Below, in pieces: positions 53,207-61,739 of a stretch of 64,000 nt of DNA. The first letter of the stretch is position 1. Every line of letters starts with the position of its first letter. This DNA is from Amycolatopsis xylanica (lineage in GTDB: Bacteria; Actinomycetota; Actinomycetes; Mycobacteriales; Pseudonocardiaceae): contig NZ_FNON01000003.1 in the NCBI RefSeq assembly GCF_900107045.1, positions 434,001 to 498,000 on the forward strand. The letters run 5' to 3'. The notes beneath the pieces were generated by a model, which was not told the origin of the DNA, ran no database searches, and worked only from the letters and a program-made list of their open reading frames with translations. The translations under genes and the position numbers were made by a program.

Positions 53207-53236
53207 ATCTCGCGGAGTTCAGCGGGCTTTATCCCG
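53189..53236. terminator. Hairpin between Nudix and enoyl-CoA hydratase genes
   Basis: 16-bp stem CGGGATAAAGCCCGCT and complement (53221-53236) with a 16-nt loop. The TAA of the Nudix gene (53204-53206) starts at the last base of the left arm. Convergent genes, so probably bidirectional. Confidence 0.7.
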
Positions 53237-53237
53237 G

Positions 53238-54011
53238 TCAGTCGGTCCATTCGGGGGCGCGCTTTTCGAGGAAGGCGGCCATGCCCTCACGGGCGCCGGG
53301 CAGCTGGGACGCCGCGGCCATCACTTCGAGCGCGAGCGCGTAGGCGTCCTTCTCCGGGCGGTCGAGCTGGGCGTAGAGCGTCTGCTTGCCCAGCGCCTTG
53401 CTCGCGCGGCTGCCCCTGGTGGCGCGGGCGAGCAGGTCGGCGACCGCCGTGTCGAGCTCGGCGTCGGGGACCACGCGGTTGACCATGCCCCAGTCGAGCG
53501 CGGTCGCGGCGTCGATGACGTCGCCGGTCAGCGCGAGCTCCATCAGGCGCTTGCGGCCGACCGCGCGGGCGACGGGCACCGCGGGCGTGTGGCAGAACCA
53601 GCCGCCTTTGCCGCCGGGCAGGGCGAAACCGGCCGACTCGGCGGCCACCGCGAGGTCGCACGAGGCGACCAGCTGACAACCCGCCGCAGTGGCGAGGCCG
53701 TGCACCCTGGCGATGACGACCTGCGGGATGGACTGCATGGTCGCCATCAGCTCGGTGCACAGCTGCAGGAGCTCGCGCACGCCCATCAGGTCACGCGAGG
53801 AGACGTCGGCGAAGTCGTGCCCGGCGGAGAAGACCGGCCCGGCACCGGCGAGCACGACGCCGGTCGCGTCCGAGTCCCCGGCCTCCAGGAACGCGACGAG
53901 CAGCTCGGCCAGGTGCTGGTCGGACAGCGAATTGCGGCGCGCGGCCCGGTTCATCGTGATGGTGATGGTGTCTTCCTCGCGCTTGACGAGGATGTGCTCG
54001 TACTCAGCCAT
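53238..54011 (-). CDS. Enoyl-CoA hydratase/isomerase
   Basis: 257 aa crotonase fold. FSAGHDFADVSS gives the first oxyanion-hole strand and ARVHGLATAAGCQLVASCDLAVAAES the second; the catalytic Glu pair is not clearly in place (GGKGGWFCHTPAVPVARAVG), so dehydratase versus isomerase activity is open. ATG 54011 has TAACGT 8 nt upstream. It likely acts in fatty-acid or amino-acid beta-oxidation. The GlxA-type gene ends 11 bp upstream. Confidence 0.88.
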   Translation of the reverse strand: MAEYEHILVKREEDTITITMNRAARRNSLSDQHLAELLVAFLEAGDSDATGVVLAGAGPVFSAGHDFADVSSRDLMGVRELLQLCTELMATMQSIPQVVIARVHGLATAAGCQLVASCDLAVAAESAGFALPGGKGGWFCHTPAVPVARAVGRKRLMELALTGDVIDAATALDWGMVNRVVPDAELDTAVADLLARATRGSRASKALGKQTLYAQLDRPEKDAYALALEVMAAASQLPGAREGMAAFLEKRAPEWTD

Positions 54012-54022
54012 GGTCAGGGACG

Positions 54023-54964
54023 TTACGCGCTTTGCCGGAAGGTGCGCCGGTAGGAATCGGGGCCGACGCCGAGTTCGGCGTGCATCCGGCGGCGCAGGTT
54101 CGCCGCGGTGCCGAGTCCCGAACGCCGCGCGATCCGCTCGACCGGCAGGTCGGTGGCTTCGAGCAGGCGCTGCGCATGCCGGACGCGCTGCACCCGCAGC
54201 CACCGGCCGGGGGTGGCGCCCGCGGCGGCGGTGAACTCCCGGTGGAACGTCCGCGCGCTCATGCCCGCGTGCGCCACCAGGTCCTCGACGCCAATCTCGC
54301 TGCCGAGCCTGGTCATCGCCCAGTCCATTGTGGACGCGATGCCGGGGCGCGACGGCCGTGGCGGCACCGGCAGGTCGACGTACTGCCGTTGCCCGCCTTC
54401 CCTGGCGGGCGGCATGACCAGCCGCCTGGCGAGCGCGGCGGCGACGTCCGCGCCGTGGTCCTTGCGCACCAGGTGCAGGCAGAGGTCGAGGCCGCCGACG
54501 ACGCCCGCCGAGGTGAGCACGTCGCCGTCGTCGGTGTACAGCACGTCGCGCTGGACGTCCGCGGCGGGCGCGACGCGTTCGAGGTCGTCGAGCAGGCGCC
54601 AGTGCGTGGTGGCGGCGCGGCCGTCGAGCAGCCCGGCGGCCGCGAGGGTGAACGCGCCGGAGCACAACGCGGCGACCCGGTCCGCGCTCCGCAGTGCGCG
54701 GACGGCCGAATCGGGGACGGCCGCGAGCGGGTCGACGCGGCCGCTCGCGAGCACGAGATCGCAGTCCTTGAGCCCGGAAAGCCCATGCGTGGCAACGACT
54801 TTGCCAACCGGACGCAGGTCGACCGGCGCGCGGCCGGCACTGCACAACCGCAGCTCGAACGGGCCGATGCCGTCGTCGGTGCGGTCGACACCCCAGACCT
54901 CCCCGATCACGGCGAGGTCGAACGACCGGCTGCCCGGCAGCAGGAGGACACCCACGGTACGCAT
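54023..54964 (-). CDS. GlxA-type AraC regulator with DJ-1/PfpI domain
   Basis: 313 aa. N-terminal DJ-1/PfpI amidotransferase-like domain (VGVLLLPGSRSFDLAVIGEVWG, RVAALCSGAFTLAAAGLLDG with the nucleophile-elbow Cys) and a C-terminal AraC HTH (IGVEDLVAHAGMSARTFHREFTAAAGATPGRWL). GlxA family members regulate nearby metabolic genes. ATG 54964 has TACTTT 6 nt upstream; the longer upstream frame is not needed. Divergent from the isochorismatase-like hydrolase gene, starts 72 bp apart, so this is its likely target. Confidence 0.9.
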   Translation of the reverse strand: MRTVGVLLLPGSRSFDLAVIGEVWGVDRTDDGIGPFELRLCSAGRAPVDLRPVGKVVATHGLSGLKDCDLVLASGRVDPLAAVPDSAVRALRSADRVAALCSGAFTLAAAGLLDGRAATTHWRLLDDLERVAPAADVQRDVLYTDDGDVLTSAGVVGGLDLCLHLVRKDHGADVAAALARRLVMPPAREGGQRQYVDLPVPPRPSRPGIASTMDWAMTRLGSEIGVEDLVAHAGMSARTFHREFTAAAGATPGRWLRVQRVRHAQRLLEATDLPVERIARRSGLGTAANLRRRMHAELGVGPDSYRRTFRQSA

Positions 54965-54970
54965 GGCAGA

Positions 54971-54976
54971 AAAGTA
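54971..54976 (-). promoter_or_regulatory. -10 element for the glxA-type gene
   Basis: TACTTT on the minus strand, 6 nt before ATG 54964. Confidence 0.4.
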
Positions 54977-55035
54977 CCGCATCGCGCGTTCTTCGCCACT
55001 CCCGTCCGGCAGGGCGACGCGCGCAGACTGGCCGT

Positions 55036-55563
55036 ATGACGACCGCATTGATCGTGATCGACGTGCAAAAAGGCTTCGACGACCCGTACTGGGGCAAGCG
55101 CGACAACCCTGACGCCGAGGCGAACATCAAGGCGCTGCTCGACGCGTGGCAGGAGCGGAGGCAGCCGATCGTGCTGGTGCACCACGACTCCACCAAACCG
55201 GACTCGCCCCTGCGGCCCGGTCAGGAAGGCAACGACTTCCAGTCCATTCTGGACGGTGTGCGCGCGGATCTGGTGTTCGGCAAGAAGGTGAACTCGGCGT
55301 TCCACGGCGACGTCGACCTCGACGGCTGGCTGAAGACGCGGGGCATCACGAGCATCGTGATCGCGGGCATCCAGACGAACATGTGCTGCGAGACCACGAG
55401 CCGCGTCGGCGGAAACCTGGGCTACGACGTCACTTTCGCACTCGACGCCACGTACACCTTCGACCTGGAAGGCCTCACGGCCGGCCAGCTCAGCGAAGCC
55501 ACCGCCACCAACCTGCGGGGCGGCGGCTTCGCGAAAGTCGTGACCACCAAAGAACTTCTGTAG
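55036..55563 (+). CDS. Isochorismatase-like cysteine hydrolase
   Basis: 175 aa. Catalytic triad of the family: Asp in IVIDVQKGFDD, Lys in FGKKVNSAFHG and Cys in GIQTNMCCETTSR. Hydrolyses an amide or related bond; close relatives are nicotinamidases, N-carbamoyl hydrolases and maleamate amidases. The divergent GlxA/DJ-1 regulator fits such pairs in other actinomycetes. The stop TAG at 55561-55563 is immediately followed by palindrome copy C. CAGACT lies 6 nt before ATG 55036, a weak leaderless match. Confidence 0.88.
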   Translation: MTTALIVIDVQKGFDDPYWGKRDNPDAEANIKALLDAWQERRQPIVLVHHDSTKPDSPLRPGQEGNDFQSILDGVRADLVFGKKVNSAFHGDVDLDGWLKTRGITSIVIAGIQTNMCCETTSRVGGNLGYDVTFALDATYTFDLEGLTAGQLSEATATNLRGGGFAKVVTTKELL

Positions 55564-55609
55564 TCGTGAGTGGTACGGCCGGTTCTAACCGGCCGTACCA
55601 CTCACGACT
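55562..55609. terminator. Palindrome copy C (23-bp perfect arms)
   Basis: Perfect inverted repeat with 23-bp arms meeting at GGTT-CT-AACC. It overlaps the last two bases of the hydrolase TAG on the left and contains the TGA of the convergent meaA gene (complement of 55602-55604) on the right. Confidence 0.75.
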
Positions 55610-57626
55610 CCTTCAACCCATGCCTTTCCCGGACCAGGCTCACGATGCCGTCCATGATGTCGGTCAGCTCGTAGTCCTTGGGCGTGAACACCCGCGCGAT
55701 CCCGCGATCGGTCAGCAGCTTCGCGTCGTCGGGCGGGATGATGCCGCCGACGATCACCGGCACGTCACCCGCGCCCGCGGCGCGCAGGCCGTCGACCACC
55801 TGCGGCACGACCTCCAAATGCGAGCCGGACAGCACCGAAAGCCCGACGACGTGCACGCCTTCCTGCACGGCGGCCGCGACGATCTGCTCCGGAGTCAGCC
55901 GGATGCCCTGGTAGACGACCTCGAACCCGACGTCACGCGCGCGCACGGCGACCTGCTCGGCGCCGTTGGAGTGACCGTCGAGCCCGGGCTTGCCGACCAG
56001 GATCCGCAGCCGTTCGCCTATTTCCTCGCCGGTCGCCTTGACCCGGTCACGCACGCGCAGCAGCTCGGCGTTGCCACTGCCGGTCATGGCCGAGGCCGAA
56101 ACCCCGGTCGGCGCGCGGTATTCGCCGAACACCTCGCGCAGCGCGCCCGCCCATTCGCCGGTGGTGACCCCGGCACGCGCGCACGCCAGCGTCGCCTCGA
56201 AGAGGTTGTCGGTCGTCTTGGCGGTGAGCTTCAGCTTCTCCAGCGAACGCTCGACGAGGTCGTTGTCGCGCTGGTTGCGCCATTCTTCGAGCGCCGCGAC
56301 GGCTTCCTTCTCCACCGCGGGGTCGATCGTTTCGATGGCCTTGGCGCCTTCGGCCTGCAACGGGCTCGGCTCGGTCGTGTCGAACTTGTTGACACCGACC
56401 AGGATCCGCTCGCCGTTCTCCACCCCGCGCCGGTATTCGGCGAGCGAGGTCACGAGCTGCGACTTCATGTAGCCGCTTTCGACGGCGGCGACCGCGCCGC
56501 CGAGATCCTGCACGCGCGCGATCTCCTCGCGAGCGCCGGTCATGATCTCGTCGACCTTGGCCTGGATGACGTGCGAGCCGTCGAAAATGTCTTCGTACTC
56601 AAGGAGATCGGTCTCGAACGCGAGCACCTGCTGCATCCGCAGCGCCCACTGCTGATCCCACGGCCTCGGCAGGCCGAGCGCCTCGTTCCACGCGGGCAAC
56701 TGGATCGCGCGCGCCCGCGCGCCGCGCGAGAGCGAGACCGCGAGCATTTCCAGGACGATGCGCTGGACGTTGTTCTCCGGCTGCGCCTCGGTCAGCCCGA
56801 GCGAGTTGACCTGCACGCCATAGCGCAGGCGGCGGGCCTTCGCGTCGGTCACGCCGTAGCGTTCGCGCGTGATCTCGTCCCAGAGCGCGGTGAACGCGCG
56901 CATCTTGGACATCTCCTCGACGAACCGCACGCCCGCGTTGACGAAGAAGGAGATGCGGGCGACCACCTTCGCCATGTCGCCGGGCTCGACCTGACCGGAG
57001 TCACGGACGGCGTCGAGCACGGCGATGGCGGTGCACAGCGCGTACGCGACCTCCTGTGTCGGCGTCGCGCCCGCTTCCTGCAGGTGGTAGCTGCAGATGT
57101 TGATCGGGTTCCACTTGGGCACGTGGTGCACGGTCCAGGCGATCATGTCGGTGATCAGCCGCAGGCTCGGCCCCGGCGGGAAGATGTAGGTCCCCCTGGA
57201 CAGGTATTCCTTGATGATGTCGTTCTGGGTGGTCCCGGTGAGCTTCGCGAGCACCTCGTCGACGGGCCTGCCCTCGGCGTTGGCCTGATCCTCGGCGACG
57301 CTCACGTACAGCGCGAGCAGCCACATCGCGGGCGCGTTGATGGTCATCGAGGTGTTGGCCTCGGCCAGCGGGATGCCGTCGAACAGCCGCGCCATGTCAC
57401 CGATGTGCGCGATCGGCACGCCGACCTTGCCGACCTCGCCCTTGGACAGCTGGTGGTCGGCGTCGTAGCCGGTCTGCGTCGGCAGGTCGAACGCGACCGA
57501 AAGCCCGGTCTGGCCCTTGGCGAGGTTGCGGCGATACAGCTCGTTCGACGCCTTCGCCGACGAATGGCCCGCGTAGGTGCGCATGACCCACGGCCGGTCC
57601 CGTTCGCGATCCGTTGGATAGGGCAC
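55602..57626 (-). CDS. meaA: MeaA-type coenzyme B12-dependent acyl-CoA mutase
   Basis: 674 aa single-chain mutase with substrate domain (PWVMRTYAGHSSAKASNELYRRNL, GLSVAFDLPTQTGYDADH) and C-terminal B12 domain with the DxHxxG motif in GLDGHSNGAEQVA. MeaA proteins are ethylmalonyl-CoA mutases of the ethylmalonyl-CoA pathway. Length and single-chain layout fit, as opposed to the two-chain methylmalonyl-CoA mutase. GTG 57626 has GGGAGG 5 nt upstream; a longer frame is less likely. Crotonyl-CoA carboxylase is not nearby. Its stop is in palindrome C. Confidence 0.88.
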   Translation of the reverse strand: MPYPTDRERDRPWVMRTYAGHSSAKASNELYRRNLAKGQTGLSVAFDLPTQTGYDADHQLSKGEVGKVGVPIAHIGDMARLFDGIPLAEANTSMTINAPAMWLLALYVSVAEDQANAEGRPVDEVLAKLTGTTQNDIIKEYLSRGTYIFPPGPSLRLITDMIAWTVHHVPKWNPINICSYHLQEAGATPTQEVAYALCTAIAVLDAVRDSGQVEPGDMAKVVARISFFVNAGVRFVEEMSKMRAFTALWDEITRERYGVTDAKARRLRYGVQVNSLGLTEAQPENNVQRIVLEMLAVSLSRGARARAIQLPAWNEALGLPRPWDQQWALRMQQVLAFETDLLEYEDIFDGSHVIQAKVDEIMTGAREEIARVQDLGGAVAAVESGYMKSQLVTSLAEYRRGVENGERILVGVNKFDTTEPSPLQAEGAKAIETIDPAVEKEAVAALEEWRNQRDNDLVERSLEKLKLTAKTTDNLFEATLACARAGVTTGEWAGALREVFGEYRAPTGVSASAMTGSGNAELLRVRDRVKATGEEIGERLRILVGKPGLDGHSNGAEQVAVRARDVGFEVVYQGIRLTPEQIVAAAVQEGVHVVGLSVLSGSHLEVVPQVVDGLRAAGAGDVPVIVGGIIPPDDAKLLTDRGIARVFTPKDYELTDIMDGIVSLVRERHGLKES

Positions 57627-57713
57627 GTGAACCTCCCGGCTCGGACACAGCACGATTCATCGACTATACCCGCCGGTAACATGCCCGACCCAGTGGAATC
57701 AGACACGTCTGGG

Positions 57714-57747
57714 GTGTCCCCCGACCCCTAAAGAGGCCGGGGGACAC
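57714..57747 (-). terminator. Hairpin after DUF418 gene
   Basis: 10-bp stem GTGTCCCCCG/CGGGGGACAC with a 14-nt loop that can form an inner CCT/AGG stem. It lies 4 nt past the DUF418 stop on the minus strand. Confidence 0.6.
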
Positions 57748-57751
57748 GAGG

Positions 57752-58924
57752 TCACCGGCGGCCGTAGGTCAGCCGCCGCAGCACGAACTCCGCGGGACCG
57801 GGCCGCGACCCGAGCCTGCCCGCCGCGAACACGCTGACCAGCCACACCACGACCGCGAGCAGGATCGCCGTGACCGTCGGGCTGCCGAAGCGGGTGCCCA
57901 GCGCGAGCGTGAACGGCGCCAGCGCCAGCAGCCACACGACCGACTGGAGCAGGTACCCCGACAGCGAGCGCTGCCCCAGCGCGGCGATCGATCCCACGAA
58001 CGGGCCCGGCTTGGCCAGCCGCAGCGCGAGCAGGCCGAACAGCGCGACATAACCGGGACCGGCGAACATGCCGCTCACGCCGTGCAGCATCAGCATCGCC
58101 GACGCGGACGACTCGTCGACCGAAAGCAGCCCGGCGCTGACCAGAGCGATCGGCAGACCACCGACGACAGCGACGCTCAGACCGCCGACCGCGACGCGGC
58201 GCAGGAGGACGCGGTTGGCCGCCGGGTCTTCCAGCAAACGCTTGCGTGCCGCCCACATGCCGAGCCAGACGATGAGGATGAAGCCCAGCACGGTCGCGGT
58301 GTGCGCCGGCCATTCGCCGAGCCGGTCGAGCACCGAGGTCGCGTAGTCCGGCGCGACCAGGGAACCGACCTGCTCGACCGGGACGCTCGCGGTGCCCGTG
58401 GTGACCCCGGTCAGCGTGATCACGAACAACACGAGCGCGTACACCAGCTCGGCGCCCCAGATCCACGGCACGAAGCGGTAGACGCGATCGCTCCGGCGCA
58501 GCAGCAAGAGTGTCGCGACAATGCCGACCAGGCCGTACGCGCCGAGGAAGTCACCGAAGTAGAGCAAAACCCCGTGCACCAGGCCGAAACCGACCAGCCA
58601 GGCGTTGCGCCGGAGCAGGACCGAGCGCACTTGGCCCGGCTCGGCGCCCGACCGCTCCTGCCGCCGGGCGAGCTGCACGAGGCCATAGCCGAACATCACC
58701 GCGAACACCGGGTACGCGCGGCTGTGCACGAACGTGAACATGAAGAAGTCGAGCCCGCGGTCGAGACCGGACGCCGTCGGGACGAAGCCGGGCATGCCGC
58801 CCGCCACGCAGCCGAGCGCGTTCGCCACCGCGATGAACAGCAGCATTCCCCCACGCGCCAGGTCGGGCGCCAAGGCCCGCTCGGTGCGCTGTACCGGGCC
58901 ACGAGTGGCCGTGTGAACCGTCAT
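57752..58924 (-). CDS. DUF418 membrane protein
   Basis: 390 aa with about nine transmembrane helices. RSYLGxG-type start (ALAPDLARGGMLLFIAVANALGCV), FMFTFVHSRAYPVFAVMFGYGLVQLARRQ and the C-terminal DUF418 core with GQRSLSGYLLQSVVWL. DUF418 proteins are predicted acyltransferase-like or transport membrane proteins, often TetR-controlled. ATG 58924 has GGGGGA 4-9 nt upstream and is preferred over ATG 58945. Divergent from the TetR gene across an AT-rich operator region. Confidence 0.85.
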   Translation of the reverse strand: MTVHTATRGPVQRTERALAPDLARGGMLLFIAVANALGCVAGGMPGFVPTASGLDRGLDFFMFTFVHSRAYPVFAVMFGYGLVQLARRQERSGAEPGQVRSVLLRRNAWLVGFGLVHGVLLYFGDFLGAYGLVGIVATLLLLRRSDRVYRFVPWIWGAELVYALVLFVITLTGVTTGTASVPVEQVGSLVAPDYATSVLDRLGEWPAHTATVLGFILIVWLGMWAARKRLLEDPAANRVLLRRVAVGGLSVAVVGGLPIALVSAGLLSVDESSASAMLMLHGVSGMFAGPGYVALFGLLALRLAKPGPFVGSIAALGQRSLSGYLLQSVVWLLALAPFTLALGTRFGSPTVTAILLAVVVWLVSVFAAGRLGSRPGPAEFVLRRLTYGRR

Positions 58925-58950
58925 GAGTTCCCCCGAACTTTCCATACGTC

Positions 58951-58978
58951 ATAAACTATATAAGTTATACTATATAGG
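58951..58978. promoter_or_regulatory. AT-rich TetR operator/promoter region
   Basis: A 25-bp almost pure AT tract in a GC-rich genome. It holds the perfect dyad TATAAGTTATA (58958-58968) and two ACTATATA direct repeats (58954 and 58968). Sits between divergent DUF418 and TetR genes, so it is the likely TetR operator overlapping both promoters. Confidence 0.6.
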
Positions 58979-59014
58979 TGCGACATACTGCAACCAGCTT
59001 CGAGAGGGGATGCC

Positions 59015-59719
59015 ATGACCGACGACCTGCCGGACCAGCTGCGCAGGCTTTGGGGAGTTCCGGCGGAGTCCCGGCTGGGGCGCCCGGCCGAACTCGATGT
59101 CGCACGCGTGGTCGGCGCCGCCGTCGACCTGGCGGACCGTGATGGGCTGCCCGGCGTGACGCTGCCCAAGGTGGCGAAGGAACTCGGCGTCACGCCGATG
59201 TCGCTCTATCGCTACGTGGGCTCCAAGGACGAGCTGCTGGAGCTCATGCGCGACTTCGCCATCGGACCCGCGCCCGAGCTCTCCCCTGACGCGGGCTGGC
59301 GCGAGGGCCTGACGCTGTGGGCGTACGCGGAACTCGAGGTCTACCAGCGGCGGCCGTGGCTGCCCCAGGTGCCGATCAGCGGCCCGCCGTCCGGCCCGAA
59401 CCAGATCGCCTGGATGGAAAGCGCGCTGCGCGTGCTGCGTGACACCGGGCTGGCCTGGCCCGCGAAGGTCGGCACGCTGATGCTGTTCAGCGGCTACAAC
59501 CGCAACCACGCGCTGCTCTTCCAGGAACTGGGCGAGGACCGGCTCGAAGAGGAGCAGCGCTACGGCATGGCGCTGATGAAGCTCATCGATCCCGAACGTT
59601 TTCCCGAGACCGCGAAACTGTTCGCCTCGCCCACGTTCCAGACGCCGGGCGACGACTACGCGTTCGGCCTCGCGCGGCTGCTCGACGGTACGGCGGCCGC
59701 CATCGCGCAGGCACTGTGA
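59015..59719 (+). CDS. TetR/AcrR-family regulator
   Basis: 234 aa. N-terminal HTH (ARVVGAAVDLADRDGLPGVTLPKVAKELGVTPMSLYRYVGSKDELLELM) and a TetR_C-type ligand domain (LFSGYNRNHALLFQEL). RBS GAGGGG before ATG 59015. Divergent from DUF418, with the dyad between, so it most likely represses DUF418 and itself. The first ~25 residues (DDLPDQLRRLWGVPAESRLGRP) are an N-terminal extension seen in a TetR subgroup. Confidence 0.93.
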   Translation: MTDDLPDQLRRLWGVPAESRLGRPAELDVARVVGAAVDLADRDGLPGVTLPKVAKELGVTPMSLYRYVGSKDELLELMRDFAIGPAPELSPDAGWREGLTLWAYAELEVYQRRPWLPQVPISGPPSGPNQIAWMESALRVLRDTGLAWPAKVGTLMLFSGYNRNHALLFQELGEDRLEEEQRYGMALMKLIDPERFPETAKLFASPTFQTPGDDYAFGLARLLDGTAAAIAQAL

Positions 59720-59768
59720 CGGAAATCCGCGAGCTTTCACCCGGCCCGGCCGTCTACTGTCGACAGCT

Positions 59769-60395
59769 GTGACGTGGAGTGTTTACGGCAGCTATCTGCT
59801 GATCGTCGTACTGATCGTGCTGGCGCCCGGCCCGGACACCATGGTCGTGCTGAAGAACTCGCTCGCGGGCGGCTGGCGCGGCGGGCTGCTGGCCAGTTTC
59901 GGCATCTTCGTGGGCAACGCCGTGCAGGGCAGCGCCGCGGCGCTCGGCCTCGGCGTCGTCATCGCCCGGTCGCAACCCGTCTTCGTCACGCTCAAGTGGG
60001 TCGGCGCCGCGTACCTGGCGTACCTGGGTTTCCAGGCGCTGCGCGGAGCCTGGCGCGGTGACTACACCGGCCTCGAGGACTCCGGGCGCTCGCGCGCCAA
60101 GGGGTTCCGCCGCTTCCGCGAGGGCTTCCTGTCGAACATCACCAACCCGAAGGTGCTGGTGCTGTACCTGTCGGTGCTGCCGCAGTTCCTCGACCCGGCG
60201 ACGACCTCGACGTGGGACGCGCTGCTGCTCGCCTACACCGTGGCCGTCCTCGGCATGGCGTGGCTGCTGGTGCTCATGCTCTTCATCCACCGCGTGCGCG
60301 CGTGGCTCGGCAAGCGCAAGGTCCGCCGCACGCTCGACGGCGTCACCGGCACCGCTCTCGTGGGATTCGGTGCGGCGCTCGCGCTCGAAGGCTAG
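59769..60395 (+). CDS. LysE-family amino-acid exporter (copy 1)
   Basis: 208 aa, six transmembrane helices. LysE/RhtB signature at the N-terminus: IVLAPGPDTMVVLKNSLAGGWRGGLLASFGIFVGN. FLSNITNPKVLVLYLSVLPQFL is the second conserved piece. Exports an amino acid or derivative. Start GTG 59769 has TACTGT 8 nt upstream. The 3' ~70 nt are almost identical to the tandem copy downstream. Confidence 0.9.
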   Translation: MTWSVYGSYLLIVVLIVLAPGPDTMVVLKNSLAGGWRGGLLASFGIFVGNAVQGSAAALGLGVVIARSQPVFVTLKWVGAAYLAYLGFQALRGAWRGDYTGLEDSGRSRAKGFRRFREGFLSNITNPKVLVLYLSVLPQFLDPATTSTWDALLLAYTVAVLGMAWLLVLMLFIHRVRAWLGKRKVRRTLDGVTGTALVGFGAALALEG

Positions 60396-60398
60396 CGT
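60393..60398 (+). promoter_or_regulatory. -10 element for LysE copy 2
   Basis: TAGCGT ends 6 nt before ATG 60405 and contains the TAG stop of copy 1. Confidence 0.4.
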
Positions 60399-60404
60399 GG
60401 CCTC

Positions 60405-61019
60405 ATGACCTGGGGTTTGTACGGCAGTTACGTGCTTTTCGTGCTTCTGGTGCTCGCGGTGCCCGGTCCGGACACCGCCGTGGTGCTCAAGAGTTCACTG
60501 GCGGGCGGCACTCGCGGCGGGGTGCTGGCGAGCGTCGGCATCGGCGCCGGGAACCTGACGCAGGGCGTCGCGGCAGCGCTCGGGCTGAGCGCGCTGATCA
60601 CCCGCTCCGAGCCGGTGTTCCTCACGCTGCGCTGGGCAGGCGCGGCGTACCTCTGCTATCTGGGCGTCCGCGCGCTGATCGGCGCGTGGCGTGGCGACTA
60701 CCGCGCGCTCGAACCCGCGCAGGCGAGCGGCGGACGTTATTGGCGCCAAGGGTTGCTGTGCAACCTGACCAACCCGAAGGTGCTCGTGTTCTACGTGTCG
60801 ATGCTGCCGCAGTTCCTCTCGCCCTCGTTCAGCGTCGGCGAGGCGTTGCTGCTGGCGGGCACCGTCGCGACAATGGCGACGCTGTGGCAGCTCGTGCTCG
60901 TGTTCTTCGTGCACCGGGTGCGCGCGTGGCTCGGCAAGCGCAAGGTCCGCCGCGCGCTCGACGGCGTCACCGGCACCGCGCTCGTCGGCTTCGGCGCGGC
61001 CTTGGCCTTCGATAACTGA
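60405..61019 (+). CDS. LysE-family amino-acid exporter (copy 2)
   Basis: 204 aa, six helices. VLAVPGPDTAVVLKSSLAGGTRGGVLASVGIGAGN and LLCNLTNPKVLVFYVSMLPQFL align with copy 1. The C-terminal HRVRAWLGKRKVRRALDGVTG is identical to copy 1 except one residue. The rest of the two proteins differ clearly, so the 3' identity suggests gene conversion. ATG 60405 with TAGCGT 6 nt upstream; the two genes are 9 bp apart and may also be co-transcribed. Confidence 0.9.
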   Translation: MTWGLYGSYVLFVLLVLAVPGPDTAVVLKSSLAGGTRGGVLASVGIGAGNLTQGVAAALGLSALITRSEPVFLTLRWAGAAYLCYLGVRALIGAWRGDYRALEPAQASGGRYWRQGLLCNLTNPKVLVFYVSMLPQFLSPSFSVGEALLLAGTVATMATLWQLVLVFFVHRVRAWLGKRKVRRALDGVTGTALVGFGAALAFDN

Positions 61020-61076
61020 GTGTAACGCCAGTCACAGTTCGGCCGATCTTGCCTGGGGGCCGAGCTTGGAGGCGTC

Positions 61077-61739
61077 ATGAAGTCCAAGACCATGGTGGGC
61101 GCATCGGCGGCGCTGTTGACCATGCTGCTGCTCACCAGTCCCGCCTGGGCGGACCAGGGCGGAAATCCGAACGCCAACGCGCAGGACCACGCCAAGCACT
61201 CGAAGTCCACACCGGACACGAACAGCCCGCAACCACCGTCCGGCGCCGACTTTTCCGGCCACGGCGCGAACACGCACGGACCGTACGACTCCACCCGTGA
61301 CGGCTCGGCCTCCGCCAATGGCAACGGCGGCGGCCAGGCCAACGGCAAGCCGTGCGCGGGCTGTGTCGGCAAGGCGGACAACAAGAATCCGCACGGCCAG
61401 CTACCCGGCGGCTCCGACGCCAACGCGGGCTACGAATGCGACACCAACCACGGCGTCGGCCGTGGCAACCCGGCACACACCGGGTGCACGCCCGGCGAGA
61501 CCCCGCCGGGCAAGACGCCGCCCGGCGACACGCCTCCCGGTGGGCGGCCGCCCGCCGGTCCCGAGACCCCGGCGATGGTGGTCGCGGCCGTGGCGCCTGC
61601 CGACGTCGCGACCGAGCGCGCGCAATCGCTGGCGCACACCGGGTTCGACCTCGAACTGCCGCTGCTGACCGGGCTCGGCCTGCTCGGCGCCGGTGGCGCG
61701 GCGCTGGTCGCGGTCCGCCGACGCCGCCAGGGGTCGTGA
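61077..61739 (+). CDS. Secreted protein with LAHTG sortase motif
   Basis: 220 aa. Sec signal peptide (MVGASAALLTMLLLTSPAWA), an Asn/Gly/Pro-rich low-complexity body with four Cys (PCAGCVGKADN, YECDTNHG, HTGCTPG) and Pro-rich repeats (TPPGKTPPGDTPPG), then LAHTGFDLELPLLTGLGLLGAGGAALVAVRRRRQGS: a class E (LAxTG) sortase signal, one helix and a basic tail. Likely covalently attached to the cell wall. RBS GGAGG before ATG 61077. TGA lies in palindrome copy D. No sortase gene in the window. Confidence 0.85.
   Translation: MKSKTMVGASAALLTMLLLTSPAWADQGGNPNANAQDHAKHSKSTPDTNSPQPPSGADFSGHGANTHGPYDSTRDGSASANGNGGGQANGKPCAGCVGKADNKNPHGQLPGGSDANAGYECDTNHGVGRGNPAHTGCTPGETPPGKTPPGDTPPGGRPPAGPETPAMVVAAVAPADVATERAQSLAHTGFDLELPLLTGLGLLGAGGAALVAVRRRRQGS

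Noticed and set aside
53238..55196. 652-codon frame extending the enoyl-CoA hydratase upstream over the GlxA gene
   Set aside because: The extension is out-of-frame GlxA DNA; the hydratase begins normally at ATG 54011.
55146..57731. 861-codon frame antisense to the MeaA mutase
   Set aside because: His/Asp/Arg/Val-rich shadow translation without motifs; the mutase is complete on the other strand.
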